A program made the translations under genes and the position numbers. Below are positions 41,029 through 50,476 of a stretch of DNA of 64,000 nucleotides, piece by piece. The notes beneath the pieces are model-generated. The model was given only the letters and a program-made list of their open reading frames with translations. It ran no database searches and had not been told where the DNA came from. Every line of letters starts with the position of its first letter. Within the stretch, counting starts at the first letter, position 1. Location of the stretch: the NCBI RefSeq assembly GCF_009569385.1, contig NZ_WBOF01000001.1, positions 1,488,001 to 1,552,000 of the forward strand, given 5' to 3'. The stretch is from Streptomyces kaniharaensis (lineage in GTDB: Bacteria > Actinomycetota > Actinomycetes > Streptomycetales > Streptomycetaceae).

Positions 41029-42495
41029 TTACAGCGGGTGGCGCTCCAGCTTCTGGCCCTCCTCGTCGAGTGGACCGAACGGCGGGATCTGCTGCGTCCC
41101 GACGAGCGAGCGCGCGGTGGCCTGGTCGGCCAGCCCCGCCCACTCCAGCACCTTGGCGGTCGCCTCCGCCGACTCCGCCGCCGGCAGCTTGCCGATGTTG
41201 GAGCCGTGGTTGCCGCCCGGCACCGTGTAGACGTAGCTGTCCTCGCTGCCCCAGCCGAGCTCGAACGGCTTGGCGCCCCATGGGTCGTTGCCGCCGTAGA
41301 CGAACATGATCCGCTCGGCGCTGCGCTTCACCCAGCGGTCGATGTCACGCATCGCGTACGGGTTGAAGGCGGTCGGGATCTCCTTCGGCACGTAGGCCCG
41401 CGGCGCGTACAGCTCCTTGTAGTCGTAGTGCAGCAGGTCCTTCAGGTACGAGACGTCGAAGTAGGGCGCGCCCAGCTCCGTCGCGGCCTGGTAGTAGTAC
41501 GCGGTGTACTTCGCCAGAGCCTGGTCGCTGGCCGTGGTGACGCCCTCCTGCGCGTCGAACCACTTGTACAGCTCGTCGTCGGTCGCGGTGGCCGCCACCG
41601 GGACCTTGGCGCAGTCGGACGCCATGCTGTACTGCCAGAACCCCCAGACCACGTCGAGCACGCTGCCCTCGTAGGCCCGGTCGGCCGTCCGGAGGACGTT
41701 GAAGGTGGAGCCGGCGGTCTTGTTGTCGGCCTCGAAGCGGGGCTCCAGCCGGTCCCGGCGCACCAGCAGCTCGCGCTGGACGGCGTTGAGCGCCGCCCGG
41801 CACTCGGGGGTGCCGACGTTCTGGAAGAACTCGGTGTACGGGGCGTCGTCGCTGACGTCGGTGTTGTTCGGCGCGACGTACGCGATCGTGCCCGCCACGT
41901 CGTCCGGGTAGAACCGGCGGTAGTAGGTGGACGACATGCCGCCCTTGCTGGCGCCGGTGGACAGCCACTCGCGCTGGTAGATCTTCTTGAGCGCGGTGAC
42001 GAGCCGGTGCGAGTCGGCGGCGGCCTGGCGGATGCCGGCCTTGGTCCAGTCGGCCGGGTCGGGGCGCGACGGGGTGAAGAACCGGTACTCGATGGAGACC
42101 TGGTTGCCGTCGACCAGCCGGGTCGGCTCGGTGCGCGACGGGTTGGTGCCGAGCGTGTAGCCGTTGGTGTAGAAGACGGTCGGGCGGTCGTAGCCGCGGT
42201 GCAGCACGCTGAAGCGCTGCTGGAAGGTGCCCAGCCAGGGGTGGAAGTGGTCGATCGGCTGGGTGTAGGTGAGCAGGAAGTAGCGGTGACCGGTGGTGGT
42301 CGGCTTCTCCTCGGTGACGGTCATCCCGGGGATCGCCGCCAGGCGGGCCTTGATGTCGGCGTTCGGGTCGGCGGCGACGTCGCTCTGCGCGACATGGTCC
42401 CGGCCCTCGGCGAACGCCGGGCTCGCCAGGCCGCCGACGGCCAGCAGCGGTATCAGCAGAGCGGAGACCAGTAGTCTTCTGAGCGTGGTGGTCAT
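41029..42495 (-). CDS. Secreted S37-family prolyl tri/tetrapeptidyl aminopeptidase
   Basis: 488 residues with a Sec signal peptide (LLVSALLIPLLAVGGLASPAFA). Alpha/beta-hydrolase fold: nucleophile elbow REWLSTGASKGGMSSTYYRR (Ser in G-A-S-K-G), acid region MFVYGGNDPWGAKPFELGWG and His in TVPGGNHGSNIGKL. These fit family S37 (PS-10) of Streptomyces, which removes short proline-containing peptides from secreted proteins. ATG at 42495 with GGAG about 7 bases upstream; a TTG one codon earlier is unlikely. Monocistronic, with a terminator just after the stop. Confidence 0.88.
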   Translation of the reverse strand: MTTTLRRLLVSALLIPLLAVGGLASPAFAEGRDHVAQSDVAADPNADIKARLAAIPGMTVTEEKPTTTGHRYFLLTYTQPIDHFHPWLGTFQQRFSVLHRGYDRPTVFYTNGYTLGTNPSRTEPTRLVDGNQVSIEYRFFTPSRPDPADWTKAGIRQAAADSHRLVTALKKIYQREWLSTGASKGGMSSTYYRRFYPDDVAGTIAYVAPNNTDVSDDAPYTEFFQNVGTPECRAALNAVQRELLVRRDRLEPRFEADNKTAGSTFNVLRTADRAYEGSVLDVVWGFWQYSMASDCAKVPVAATATDDELYKWFDAQEGVTTASDQALAKYTAYYYQAATELGAPYFDVSYLKDLLHYDYKELYAPRAYVPKEIPTAFNPYAMRDIDRWVKRSAERIMFVYGGNDPWGAKPFELGWGSEDSYVYTVPGGNHGSNIGKLPAAESAEATAKVLEWAGLADQATARSLVGTQQIPPFGPLDEEGQKLERHPL

Positions 42496-42634
42496 CAAAT
42501 CTCCATCTCGTCAACGGACATGACAGGCGCCTTGTCGGCACAACTCTGCGGTGCGGGCGGTGCGTCGGCCGTCCGGTAGACGGCCGAATGGGCCACCCGC
42601 CGGTCGCGGGTGACCCATCGGGGAACGGTGCTGG

Positions 42635-43576
42635 TCAGGGGCGGGGCAGGACGCAGTCGGGCAGGGTGAGGTCGAGCCGGTTCCCGGCGGCGAAGCAGGC
42701 CGGAAGGAGGTAGGTCTCCTGGGCGTAGCCGATGCCCTGGTGGACCGTCACCGCGCCGGTCTGGTCGACCTCGCACGGGTTGTTGAGCGTGCAGGACTCG
42801 CCATTCTCGTTGATGGTGTTGTTGACGGCGACCACCTGACCGGTGTTCGCGTCGACCACCGGCGAGCCGGAGGTGCCGCCGATCACGTTGCAGCCGGAGG
42901 TGTAGCGGACCGAGTCCTTGAACGTCCAGTCGGCTTCCTGCAGTTGGTACGCGAAGCCGTCGACCGAGCAGGAGTAGATCCGCTTCCAGTAGCCGGAGAC
43001 CACCCGAATGTCGACCCCCTGGGCGGGGTGGGCGGCGGAGACGGTCAGCGGGGCGATCCCGTACTGGGACTGGATCGCGTCGTAGCTGCTGTCGAGCTGG
43101 TAGATCGACACGTCGGTGTCGGTCATCGCGCCGTAGACCACCTTGGTGGCGTTCAGCGTGGCGACGCCGCCGCCGGAGCCGCTGAGCAGTGTGAAGGTAC
43201 GGCTGGACGGCTGATCGACGACCACCTCGCCGGGGCCCGGCATCCCGGACTCCAGGCAGTGGCCGTTGGAGAGGACGAGCGCCGGATCGCTTCCGGCCGA
43301 ACGGGGCATCCGGACCAGCGAGCCGGAACAGTTGCTGAGCGCCACCGTGCCGGCGAAGTCGACGGCGGCGAGGGGCGGGGCGGCCCTGGTGTCCGTGGCG
43401 GGGTGGGCCGCCGTCCAGCCGTTCGCGGCGGCGGTGGTGGCGGTCTGGCTGTTCACGGTGGTGGCGGTCTGGCTGTTCACGGTGGTGGCGGCGGCATGGG
43501 CCGGGACGGCTCCGGTCAGTGCGGTGGCTCCGGCGACAAGGACGGCGGCGAGCGCACCTATGAGCGGCTTCCTCAT
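42635..43576 (-). CDS. Secreted trypsin-like (S1) serine protease
   Basis: 313 residues. Signal peptide (LIGALAAVLVAGATALTGAVPAHA). Catalytic triad visible: His in LVLSNGHCLESG, Asp in AMTDTDVSIYQL, Ser in NVIGGTSGSPVVDANTG. Cys pairs around NCSGS/GHC and SCTLNNPC suggest disulfides. It fits the V8/glutamyl-like or IgA-type bacterial S1 group. The propeptide contains an 8-residue duplicate TVNSQTAT from a 24-bp tandem duplication (43433-43480). ATG at 43576 with GAGAGG upstream. Same direction as the S37 peptidase, 139 bases apart; both could act on secreted proteins during differentiation. Confidence 0.88.
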   Translation of the reverse strand: MRKPLIGALAAVLVAGATALTGAVPAHAAATTVNSQTATTVNSQTATTAAANGWTAAHPATDTRAAPPLAAVDFAGTVALSNCSGSLVRMPRSAGSDPALVLSNGHCLESGMPGPGEVVVDQPSSRTFTLLSGSGGGVATLNATKVVYGAMTDTDVSIYQLDSSYDAIQSQYGIAPLTVSAAHPAQGVDIRVVSGYWKRIYSCSVDGFAYQLQEADWTFKDSVRYTSGCNVIGGTSGSPVVDANTGQVVAVNNTINENGESCTLNNPCEVDQTGAVTVHQGIGYAQETYLLPACFAAGNRLDLTLPDCVLPRP

Positions 43577-43717
43577 GAGAGACCTCTCGGTGTGGGGGCC
43601 CACCAAACCTGTCGCGGACATGACGCTATGTCAAGAGGCCTACCCCCCCAGAGAAGCCGCTCGGGCGCGCCACGGTCTCACCCGCCCGCCGTCACCGCCT
43701 CCGGCCGGCCGGCTCGG

Positions 43718-44356
43718 TCAACTCCCTTGCCAGTGCCGCCTACCGAGGCTGATCAGGCGCAACTGAAGCCGCGCAGTGGCGGCGATGCGCGCCTCGCGGG
43801 CCGGATCCGCCTCCTGCGCGTCCAACGCTTCCAGGAAGGCGGCGGCCGTGGACACCATGTGGTCCACATACAACTCGGCGAGCATCCGCAGGTCGCCCTC
43901 GCTCCAGCCCTTCGAGGCCGACTGGAGCCTGAGAGCCGCGCACACCTCTTCGGCGAAGCGGCCGAGTTCGGCGTCGATCGCCTCGCGCACCCGCCGGACC
44001 CCGCCGTGCCGCTCGCGCGCGAGGAAGCGGACGTGCGGCCGGTGCTCGCGGACGTGCTGCTGGATGACGTCCACCGCACGGTCGATCAGTTCCTCCGCGC
44101 CGCCCGCCCCGGTGAGCACCGAGCGGATCATGACGTGCAGGCTGGCCAGTGACTCCTCGACCAGCGCGACGCCAAGCGCGGCGAGGTCAGGGAAGTGCCG
44201 GTAAAAGGCGGCCGGCGAGAGCCCGGCAGCGCGGGTGACCTCGCGCACGCCGAGGCTCGCGAGGTTCTGGTCGGCCAGCAGGCCCAGGCCCGCGTCCAGC
44301 AACGCCCGGCGGCTCTGCTGCTTCTGGGCCTGCCTGGCCCCAACGGTGTGATTCAC
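43718..44356 (-). CDS. TetR-family regulator, FabR/DesT-like
   Basis: 212 residues. The HTH region SRRALLDAGLGLLADQNLAS, LGVREVTRAAGLSPAAFYRH and FPDLAALGVALVEESLASLH matches the FabR/DesT group that controls unsaturated fatty-acid synthesis. No desaturase is adjacent; the divergent genes code for two small membrane proteins. Two related operators lie in the gap (44362-44434). ATG at 44356. Confidence 0.85.
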   Translation of the reverse strand: MNHTVGARQAQKQQSRRALLDAGLGLLADQNLASLGVREVTRAAGLSPAAFYRHFPDLAALGVALVEESLASLHVMIRSVLTGAGGAEELIDRAVDVIQQHVREHRPHVRFLARERHGGVRRVREAIDAELGRFAEEVCAALRLQSASKGWSEGDLRMLAELYVDHMVSTAAAFLEALDAQEADPAREARIAATARLQLRLISLGRRHWQGS

Positions 44357-44361
44357 GTCAT

Positions 44362-44434
44362 TCAGTAAACAAGTGTTTGCCGAACTTGGCCAGCCGGGCG
44401 TAGAGTGAGGTGAAGTCAGTGAACACTTGTCAAC
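44362..44434. promoter_or_regulatory. Two TetR operators, DesT-like
   Basis: AGTAAACAAGTGTTTGC (44364-44380) and, in reverse orientation, AGTGAACACTTGTCAAC (44418-44434) share AACACTTGT. One abuts the regulator start, the other lies in the rightward leader, so both directions can be repressed. Confidence 0.7.
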
Positions 44435-44575
44435 CGAAATCGGGTATCGAGCCGGCAGTCGAGACCGTCAGCCAATGCGGTCGTCGAAGCCGGCAACCCC
44501 GAGCCGGCACCCGAGGCCGGAGTCGAACACCGGCAATTGAACACCGGCAATCGAAACCGAAAGGAAGGGCCAGCC

Positions 44576-44731
44576 GTGATCCTGCTCTCCGCCCTGGTCG
44601 CGATGGGCGTCCTGATCGGCGCCGCCGCGCACACCTCGCTCCCGGTCTTCCTCACCGCCTCCGCCGCCATCACCGCCTGGCTGCTCGCCTTCGGCGCCCG
44701 CGAGGGCCTCGCCCGCCTACGGCAGCGCTGA
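44576..44731 (+). CDS. Small hydrophobic membrane protein
   Basis: 51 residues: two TM segments (ILLSALVAMGVLIGAAAHTS and LPVFLTASAAITAWLLAFGA) and a basic tail REGLARLRQR. The GTG at 44576 is chosen for AAGGAAGG 7 bases ahead; an ATG at 44537 in the same frame lies in a repeat region and adds only charged residues. First gene of a pair controlled by the DesT-like operators. Family unknown. Confidence 0.65.
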   Translation: MILLSALVAMGVLIGAAAHTSLPVFLTASAAITAWLLAFGAREGLARLRQR

Positions 44732-44778
44732 CCCCGACCCCCGCCCGGCGCACTCACCAGAGAGGAACCGCCACCGCC

Positions 44779-45063
44779 ATGAGCACCGCCACCGACCACC
44801 GGCCCGTCACCCGCCGCCCGGCCGCGGCCGTCGAGGCCGACAACCTGGCCGTCGCCTCCTTCCTGCTCGGACTCCCGGGCCTGCTGATCTTCAACATCGT
44901 CCTGGGGCCGCTCGCCATCACCCTCGCCACGCTGGCGCTGGTCCGCGGCACCCGGCGCCGCGGCCGGGCCGTCCTGGGTCTGGTGCTCGGCATCGCCGCA
45001 CTGGCGATCTTCACCGCCACCACCATCTCCGCGCACGGCGTGATCATGGAGTTCGGTTCCTGA
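44779..45063 (+). CDS. Two-TM membrane protein (DUF4190-like)
   Basis: 94 residues: LAVASFLLGLPGLLIFNIVL and RGRAVLGLVLGIAALAIFTA with a connecting RGTRRRGRA loop, the DUF4190 pattern. ATG at 44779 with GAGAGGAA upstream. It follows the 51-residue gene by 47 bases, so a two-gene operon under the TetR operators is likely. Confidence 0.75.
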   Translation: MSTATDHRPVTRRPAAAVEADNLAVASFLLGLPGLLIFNIVLGPLAITLATLALVRGTRRRGRAVLGLVLGIAALAIFTATTISAHGVIMEFGS

Positions 45064-45215
45064 GCCCGGCTCCGAGTCCCGACCCCCGGAGTGCCGGCCC
45101 CCGAGTCCCGCCCCCCGAGTCCTGGCCCCCGGAGTGCCGGCTTCCGAGCTCGGCTACTGACTTCGGTTGCTGAGCCCGAATCCTGACTCCGGCTCCTGAA
45201 CCCGGCAATCCTTAC
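45062..45215. repeat. Degenerate repeats after the DUF4190-like stop
   Basis: About ten short units built on CCGAGTCC(C/T)G.CCCCC and TGAGCCCG or TGACTCCGG. They start at the stop codon itself and run toward the phosphoesterase promoter. Confidence 0.8.
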
Positions 45216-45326
45216 TTGCCCACGTCAGACCCACCTTTCGAACGGCTGATCCCGCCAACCTGCCCCGCGACTCCCGCCTGCACCCGTACTGTGGCGGCAA
45301 CGGCCGGGTGACCACAGGGGGCAGGA

Positions 45327-46208
45327 GTGACTACCGAGTACCGCACGAGCACACAGCCGGAGCCCACCGGAGCGGGCGGGCGGCTGCTCGCTGTGAGCGA
45401 CCTGCACATCACCTACCAGGAGAACCGTGACCTGGTGGAGAAGCTCCAGCCCACGACCCCCGACGACTGGCTGATCGTCGCCGGCGACGTCGCCGAGCTG
45501 ACCACCAGCATCGAGTGGACGCTCGGCCTGCTCGCCGAACGCTTCGCCCGCGTGGTATGGGCCCCCGGCAACCACGAGCTGTGGACCCACCCCGAGGACC
45601 CGGTGCAGCTGCGCGGCGTCGCCCGCTACGAGCACCTGGTGGAGCTGTGCCGCGGCCTCGGTGTGGTCACCCCGGAGGACCCGTACCCGGTCTGGCAGGG
45701 CGCTGGCGGACCGGTCGCCGTCGCCCCGCTCTTCCTCCTCTACGACTACTCCTTCCGTGCGCCCGGCACGACCACCAAGGAGGACTCCCTGGCGGCGGCC
45801 TACGAGAGCGGCATCGTCTGCGCGGACGAGCGGATGCTCCACCCGGACCCATTCCCGGACCGCGACTCCTGGTGCCGCGAGCGCGTCCGGCTGACCGAGC
45901 AGCGCCTGGCGGCCTGCGACCCGGACGTGCCATTGGTGCTGGTCAACCACTACCCGCTGGTCCGCCACCCCACCGAGATCCTCTGGTACCCCGAGTTCGC
46001 CCAGTGGTGCGGCACCGAGCTGACGGCCGACTGGCACCGCCGCTTCAACACCGCCGCGATGATCTACGGCCATCTGCACATCCCCCGGAAGACCAGCTAC
46101 GACGGCGTGCCCTTCGAGGAGGTCTCGCTCGGCTACCCGCGCGAGTGGCGCCGCCGCGGCCTGCCGAACCCGCTGCTGCGGGAGGTGTTCCCGCGCGCTG
46201 CGAGCTGA
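45327..46208 (+). CDS. Calcineurin-like metallophosphoesterase
   Basis: 293 residues. All five metal motifs are present: LLAVSDLHITYQ, LIVAGDVAE, VVWAPGNHELW, LVLVNHYPLV and MIYGHLHIPR. A long insert (PDPFPDRDSWCRERVRL) precedes the fourth motif. Cytoplasmic; substrate unknown. GTG at 45327. In many Streptomyces such genes sit beside a phosphopantetheinyl transferase gene; here they are 10 kb apart. Confidence 0.92.
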   Translation: MTTEYRTSTQPEPTGAGGRLLAVSDLHITYQENRDLVEKLQPTTPDDWLIVAGDVAELTTSIEWTLGLLAERFARVVWAPGNHELWTHPEDPVQLRGVARYEHLVELCRGLGVVTPEDPYPVWQGAGGPVAVAPLFLLYDYSFRAPGTTTKEDSLAAAYESGIVCADERMLHPDPFPDRDSWCRERVRLTEQRLAACDPDVPLVLVNHYPLVRHPTEILWYPEFAQWCGTELTADWHRRFNTAAMIYGHLHIPRKTSYDGVPFEEVSLGYPREWRRRGLPNPLLREVFPRAAS

Positions 46209-46303
46209 CCTTCCATCTCACCTCCTACTCCGTACCGCCGACGCCGTAGATCTCGACGGCGTCGGCGAGCGGGCGTTGGTCTCGCGCTCTACGTCGAGGG
46301 TCA

Positions 46304-46579
46304 TCATCTGCCGGCACCCCCTCCGCCGCGGTCGCGCGGCGATCGCGGCGACTCGCTGAGCACGGCCCGCTTGGCGCGGTACTCCTCGGCGTCGATGTCA
46401 CCCTCGGCGTAGCGGCGGCCCAGGACGGCCATCGGGTGGTCCGCGCCGTGCGCGAAGCCGCGCCGCCAGACCGTCCGGCGCAGCACCGCGATCACCAGGA
46501 TCAACACGGCGATCCAGACCAGCGGGAACAGCAGGATCCAGGGACCGGGCCCGTCCCGGTCGGCCAGCAGCGTGTACAT
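46304..46579 (-). CDS. Small membrane protein with C-terminal SHOCT domain
   Basis: 91 residues. One TM helix (WILLFPLVWIAVLILVIAVLR), then the SHOCT motif PMAVLGRRYAEGDIDAEEYR. ATG at 46579 with GAGGAGATG overlapping the start. Such proteins are common and uncharacterised, probably acting in oligomerisation. It lies downstream of the two-component genes, same direction, but about 180 bases separate them. Confidence 0.85.
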   Translation of the reverse strand: MYTLLADRDGPGPWILLFPLVWIAVLILVIAVLRRTVWRRGFAHGADHPMAVLGRRYAEGDIDAEEYRAKRAVLSESPRSPRDRGGGGAGR

Positions 46580-46755
46580 GGTGGTTCATCTCCTCGGCGG
46601 TTGGGCCTCCAGCACCTCGGGCGGTTCCCGAAGTGCCTGAAGCGTCCCGCAGAGCGGTCTCATCACGCGTCCTACCAGCAGCGGCAGTTGGAATACTCCC
46701 GGGAGAGTACGGACGGTCCGCGACACGCCGGGCCGGGAGTAGCGTGAAGAGGGCC

Positions 46756-47433
46756 TCAGCCCAGCCAGCCAGGCCGCACCAGCCCCGACTCGTAGGCCAG
46801 CACGACGAGTTGCGCCCGGTCCCGGGCACCGAGCTTGATCATCGCGTGGCTGACGTGGGTCTTCGCGGTCAGCGGGCTGACCACCAGGCGCCGCGCGATC
46901 TCCTCGTTGGACAGCCCCATCCCGACCAGCGCCAGCACCTCCCGCTCGCGCTCGGTGAGCATGGAGATGTCCGCCAGCCCGGCAGGCGCCGCCTCGGGTG
47001 CCTTCGACCGGGCCGCGAACTCGCCGATCAGCCGCCGTGTCACGCCGGGGGAGAGCAGAGCGTCGCCCGCGACCGCGACCCGGATCGCGCGCAGCAGGTC
47101 CGCCGGGTCGGTGTCCTTGACCAGGAAGCCCGCCGCCCCCGACCGCAGCGCCTCGAAGACGTACTCGTCCAGCTCGAAGGTGGTCAGCACGACCACCCGA
47201 ACGGAGGACAGCGCCGGATCCTCGGCGATCCGCCGGGTCGCCTCCAGGCCGTCCATCCGCGGCATCCGGATGTCCATCAGCACGACGTCCGGCACGAGTT
47301 CGCGGGCGAGCCGGAGCGCGGCCTCGCCGTCGTCCGCCTCGCCGACCACGGTGAGGTCGTCCTGCAGGTCCAGCAGGGCGCGGAAGCCCGCCCGCACCAG
47401 CAGCTGGTCGTCCGCCAGCAGTACCCGAATCAC
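46756..47433 (-). CDS. NarL/LuxR-type response regulator
   Basis: 225 residues. Receiver: [20 protein letters not shown] (acidic pair), phospho-Asp in [20 protein letters not shown], Thr in [14 protein letters not shown], Lys in [11 protein letters not shown]. Output [23 protein letters not shown] and [23 protein letters not shown] at 47433 overlaps the kinase stop (GTGA), so the pair is translationally coupled. Confidence 0.95.
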   Translation of the reverse strand: MIRVLLADDQLLVRAGFRALLDLQDDLTVVGEADDGEAALRLARELVPDVVLMDIRMPRMDGLEATRRIAEDPALSSVRVVVLTTFELDEYVFEALRSGAAGFLVKDTDPADLLRAIRVAVAGDALLSPGVTRRLIGEFAARSKAPEAAPAGLADISMLTEREREVLALVGMGLSNEEIARRLVVSPLTAKTHVSHAMIKLGARDRAQLVVLAYESGLVRPGWLG

Positions 47434-48677
47434 TCGCCCTCCGCCTTCGGTGTCGGCAGCTCCGCCCGGACCCGGAACCCACCGCCGGGCAGCGGCCCCG
47501 CGGAGATGGTGCCACCGAACGCGGCCACCCGTTCGCGCATCCCGGCCAGTCCGCTGCCCGTCCCACCGGCGTCGCCGAGCACCGCCGGCCCCGGGTCCTC
47601 GACCCTGACGACCAGCACGCCCGGGACGGTCCAGTCGAGGACGACGACCGCCTGCCGGGCCACCGAGTGCCGGATGACGTTGGTCAGCGCCTCCTGGACG
47701 ATCCGGAAGGCGGTGAGGTCGACTGCTGCGGTGAGCGGGCGTCGCTCGCCACGCTCGTGCATTTCGACGGCCAGGCCCACCCGGTCGGCCTGGGCGGTGA
47801 GTTCGTCGAGCCGGTCCAGCCCGGGCGCCGGGGTGCGCGGCGCCGCCCCGGGTCCGCGCAGCGTCGCGAGCACCTGGCGGACCTCGCCGAGAGCCTCCTT
47901 GCTGGTCGACTTGATGGTGGTCAGCGCGGTGCGGGCCTCCTCCGGCCGCCGGTCGAGCAGCGCGAGCGCGACCCCCGCCTGGATGTTGATCAGTGACAGG
48001 CTGTGCGCCAGGATGTCGTGCAACTCCCGTGCCATCTTCAGCCGTTCCTCGTCGGCCCGGCGCTGCGCCAACTGCTGCCGGTAGGCCCGGTGGGCGGCGA
48101 TCCGCTCGCGCCGGAACCGGACGATCTCGGCGACCGCCATCACCAGCAACAGCCAGGCCAGCAAGCCGAGTTCCTGCTGCCAGGAGAATGTGGACGGCGG
48201 CGTGCGCTGCCAGCTGCGCGGCAGCACGAAGGTGACCAGCACGTGCACCAGGTACACCCCCGCCAGCCCGGCCCAGGCCGCCCGGCGGTGCCCGCCGCCG
48301 ATCGCCGCGCAGCAGGCGATCAGCCAGCTCACGAACACCGGCCCATACGGATACCCGGCCGCCAGGTACGTCGCCGTCACGACGGAGGTACCTGCCACCA
48401 CAGCGAGCGGCCACCGGCCGCGCAGCACCAACAGGGCCGGTCCGAGTAGCAACAGAACGTAGCCGAAGGCGTCCAGCGAGACCCGCCCGCCCTGGTTCCG
48501 CCCGGCCAGCGTCGACCCGACCACCTGCACCACCGCGACCGCCGCGGCCACCGCCAGCCCGGGCGGCCGGCCCCGCGCGCCCGCCCGCGCCCACGGCGGA
48601 CGCCATGGCGGCCCGGGCGGCTCCTCGTGCGGCCCGGCAGGCGGCTGTTCCGGCGACGGGGACGTGGGCGGCATCAT
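47430..48677 (-). CDS. NarL-type sensor histidine kinase (HisKA_3)
   Basis: 415 residues. Pro-rich N-terminus, four or five TM helices (about 55-175), coiled-coil signalling helix, phospho-His in [21 protein letters not shown]-box [15 protein letters not shown] and G-box [16 protein letters not shown]. It partners the response regulator whose gene overlaps its stop. ATG at 48677, or 48674. No sensor domain outside the membrane is visible, so it is probably an intramembrane-sensing kinase. The SHOCT gene downstream may belong to the same regulon. Confidence 0.94.
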   Translation of the reverse strand: MMPPTSPSPEQPPAGPHEEPPGPPWRPPWARAGARGRPPGLAVAAAVAVVQVVGSTLAGRNQGGRVSLDAFGYVLLLLGPALLVLRGRWPLAVVAGTSVVTATYLAAGYPYGPVFVSWLIACCAAIGGGHRRAAWAGLAGVYLVHVLVTFVLPRSWQRTPPSTFSWQQELGLLAWLLLVMAVAEIVRFRRERIAAHRAYRQQLAQRRADEERLKMARELHDILAHSLSLINIQAGVALALLDRRPEEARTALTTIKSTSKEALGEVRQVLATLRGPGAAPRTPAPGLDRLDELTAQADRVGLAVEMHERGERRPLTAAVDLTAFRIVQEALTNVIRHSVARQAVVVLDWTVPGVLVVRVEDPGPAVLGDAGGTGSGLAGMRERVAAFGGTISAGPLPGGGFRVRAELPTPKAEGE

Positions 48678-48892
48678 GCCCGGAAGGCTAGACCCGCGCC
48701 CCACCCTCGGGCGTCCTCCACCAGTGGCGGTCGGGCGTACGCCCGCGGGAGTACGCCTGACCCATGCCGTTCCAGCCCCCAGCCCCCAGCCCCCCAGGAG
48801 CGTCAGTCCGCAGCCGCCGAAAGCGTCGTCGCCGCGAAAACACCGAAGGGCCGGCCGGAAGGCATGCGCCTCCCGAACCGGCCCTGGCGGTC

Positions 48893-48931
48893 GGTGGGCG
48901 CGGACGGCTTCGAACCGCCGACATCTGCTTT
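48893..48931. other. tRNA-Val 3'-end duplication: left attachment-site remnant
   Basis: 39 bases identical, with one mismatch, to the 3' part of tRNA-Val (52886-52924) and in the same orientation. Identity stops in the anticodon loop, where the sequence becomes unrelated. This is the expected scar of an element that integrated at the tRNA 3' end. Confidence 0.8.
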
Positions 48932-49108
48932 ACAAGATCAAACGCAGTCGCCCGCAACCAGCTTGCATATCCTCCGGCGGACCGAAGCGAGTGTTTCCCG
49001 GAGTGTGCGGGTCCACCTCCGTCCAGAGATGTTGGTGTCAGTGGCGATGTCAGCCCCCTGGTGCATACCCGGGGGCGCTTGGACCTCTGGTGGGGCCCGA
49101 CGGGTGGG

Positions 49109-49472
49109 TCAGCGCCACTCCAGGACGACGTCGCCGTAGCCCGAGGGAAGTCGCCCTCGCCGGGGGTGATCTGCTGGGGCTGGGCGCCAGGGGCGAGGTC
49201 GGTGACGAATGCGGTCTCCTGCTTGCCCTGGACGGAACGGAACAGGAGCTTCTTGCCGTCGGCGGAGACGGCCTTCGAGAGGTTCTTCCGGTCGGTGGCC
49301 GGGAGCAGGACGGGGCCGGCGGCGTCTGTGGTGAAGCCTGGGCAGGAGCTGCGCCGGAGCTTCCCGAGGCGGGCGCCTGCCCGGAGCTTCCACAGGCGGT
49401 GACCAGCGGAAGCAGCAGAGCAGCCGCTGCCATGAGCTGCCGCCCGGTCCGCCCGTTCTCCGTCACGACCAT
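49109..49472 (-). pseudogene. Decayed lipoprotein gene with two frameshifts
   Basis: Reads MVVTENGRTGRQLMAAAALL with lipobox LPLVTACGSSG in one frame. The next frame has VLLPATDRKNLSKAVSADGK, LLFRSVQGKQETAFVTDLAP and QQITPGEGDF. The final frame ends SGYGDVVLEWR and TGA. The first shift is near 49330-49380. The second, at about 49150, is a single missing C. The middle part recalls TolB/propeller-like lipoproteins. As written no intact protein is made. Confidence 0.65.
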
Positions 49473-49659
49473 CGAGAGCCATCAGTTGTGCGACCACGCG
49501 TCAGAAGCTGACGACAGAAACGATCAAAGGATCTCAGACTCCGGTGCAGCCGCGTCGTTGATCAACCACGTTCCGTCCGGCCTGAGGCAGTCACGCAGCT
49601 GTCCACGCACAACGACAGCGGGCCTACCGGATCCCTCCAGCAGGGGCCTCTGACCTGGG

Positions 49660-49701
49660 TCGGGGTGGCGGGATTGAACCCACGACCTCTTCGTCCCGAA
49701 T
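49660..49701 (-). other. 3' fragment of tRNA-Pro(CGG)
   Basis: Minus strand: TTCGGGA anticodon loop and CGAAG stem, AGGTC variable, GTGGG TTCAATC CCGCC T-arm, CACCCCGA acceptor. There is no matching 5' half beyond the loop: the D-arm and acceptor 5' strand are absent. Not a working tRNA; probably an att scar of another element. Confidence 0.75.
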
Positions 49702-50476
49702 GAGGTCCGGGGTATAGGCCGACCTGCGCGGATTGACGTTCGCCCTGGTCAGAATGTTGGTTTGCGTTGGCCTTGGCGTGGCCGGGACGGCCTCGGTTCC
49801 GAGATCTCCTCAGGATTCTCCCAGGGCGATCCGTGTCGGACCGTCTGGGCGATCGGGCCTGCTCGATGTTGTTGCCGGCCATCGTGCGAGCGTCCGATTT
49901 CGGCCACTCCCCGGTAGGCGGGCGAGGGGCGACCCGATGGGGTGTGAGGGGAGGGCGCGGGGAGAGGGTGGTCGCCCGAGAGATGGGGCGGCCACCCTCA
50001 GGGCCCGTGCGCGGCAACGCAGTTAGTGCCCGGAGGTGTCCCTGCTTCCATGGTGGAGTCCACGACGCCCAGGGGACCGGCGCAGTGGCCGGATTCAGCG
50101 CTGACGTGAGGGTGTCATCGCGGACGCCTACAGGGCAACCATTTCCTGGACTAACCCGCACCAATCCCGAGCCAGCCATGGCTGTGGCCTGCGGTGTTTC
50201 CCACCCGTTCCGCTACTGGTGAAGTTTCCGACACGTCCTGGGCTCGGACAGGCATGAATCAAAGTGCGATAGAGCTGAATTCGGATTCGTCCCTTGCCTG
50301 TTGCCGGTGAGAGGATCACACCGCGCCCAAGGGAGGGGACGGCAATCCCCTTTCGCGGTGGGCGTGTTGGTGGAGTCCCGCAGATCGCACGAATAGGCCA
50401 TCACGCGTGCGCTGCACAAACCGCACGGCCCGTGTCCTCGTCCGGGTCGTGTCCCTCACGACGCTAGGAGCAACAC
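49702..50476. other. Gene-free mosaic stretch inside the element remnant
   Basis: About 775 bases without a convincing gene. Composition varies, with AT-richer patches (50200-50320) beside GC-rich ones. Open frames here read Arg/Pro/Ser-rich sequence without family likeness. The last 100 bases should hold the promoter for the gene at 50477; TAGGAG before it is its ribosome site. Confidence 0.5.

Noticed and set aside
48893..48960. Possible second tRNA gene
   Set aside because: Only the 3' half is present; the D-arm and 5' acceptor are absent and the anticodon stem cannot pair.
49562..50179. 205-codon minus-strand frame
   Set aside because: Its RGFNPATPTQVRG end is the classic false protein read through a tRNA 3' end; the rest has no family likeness.
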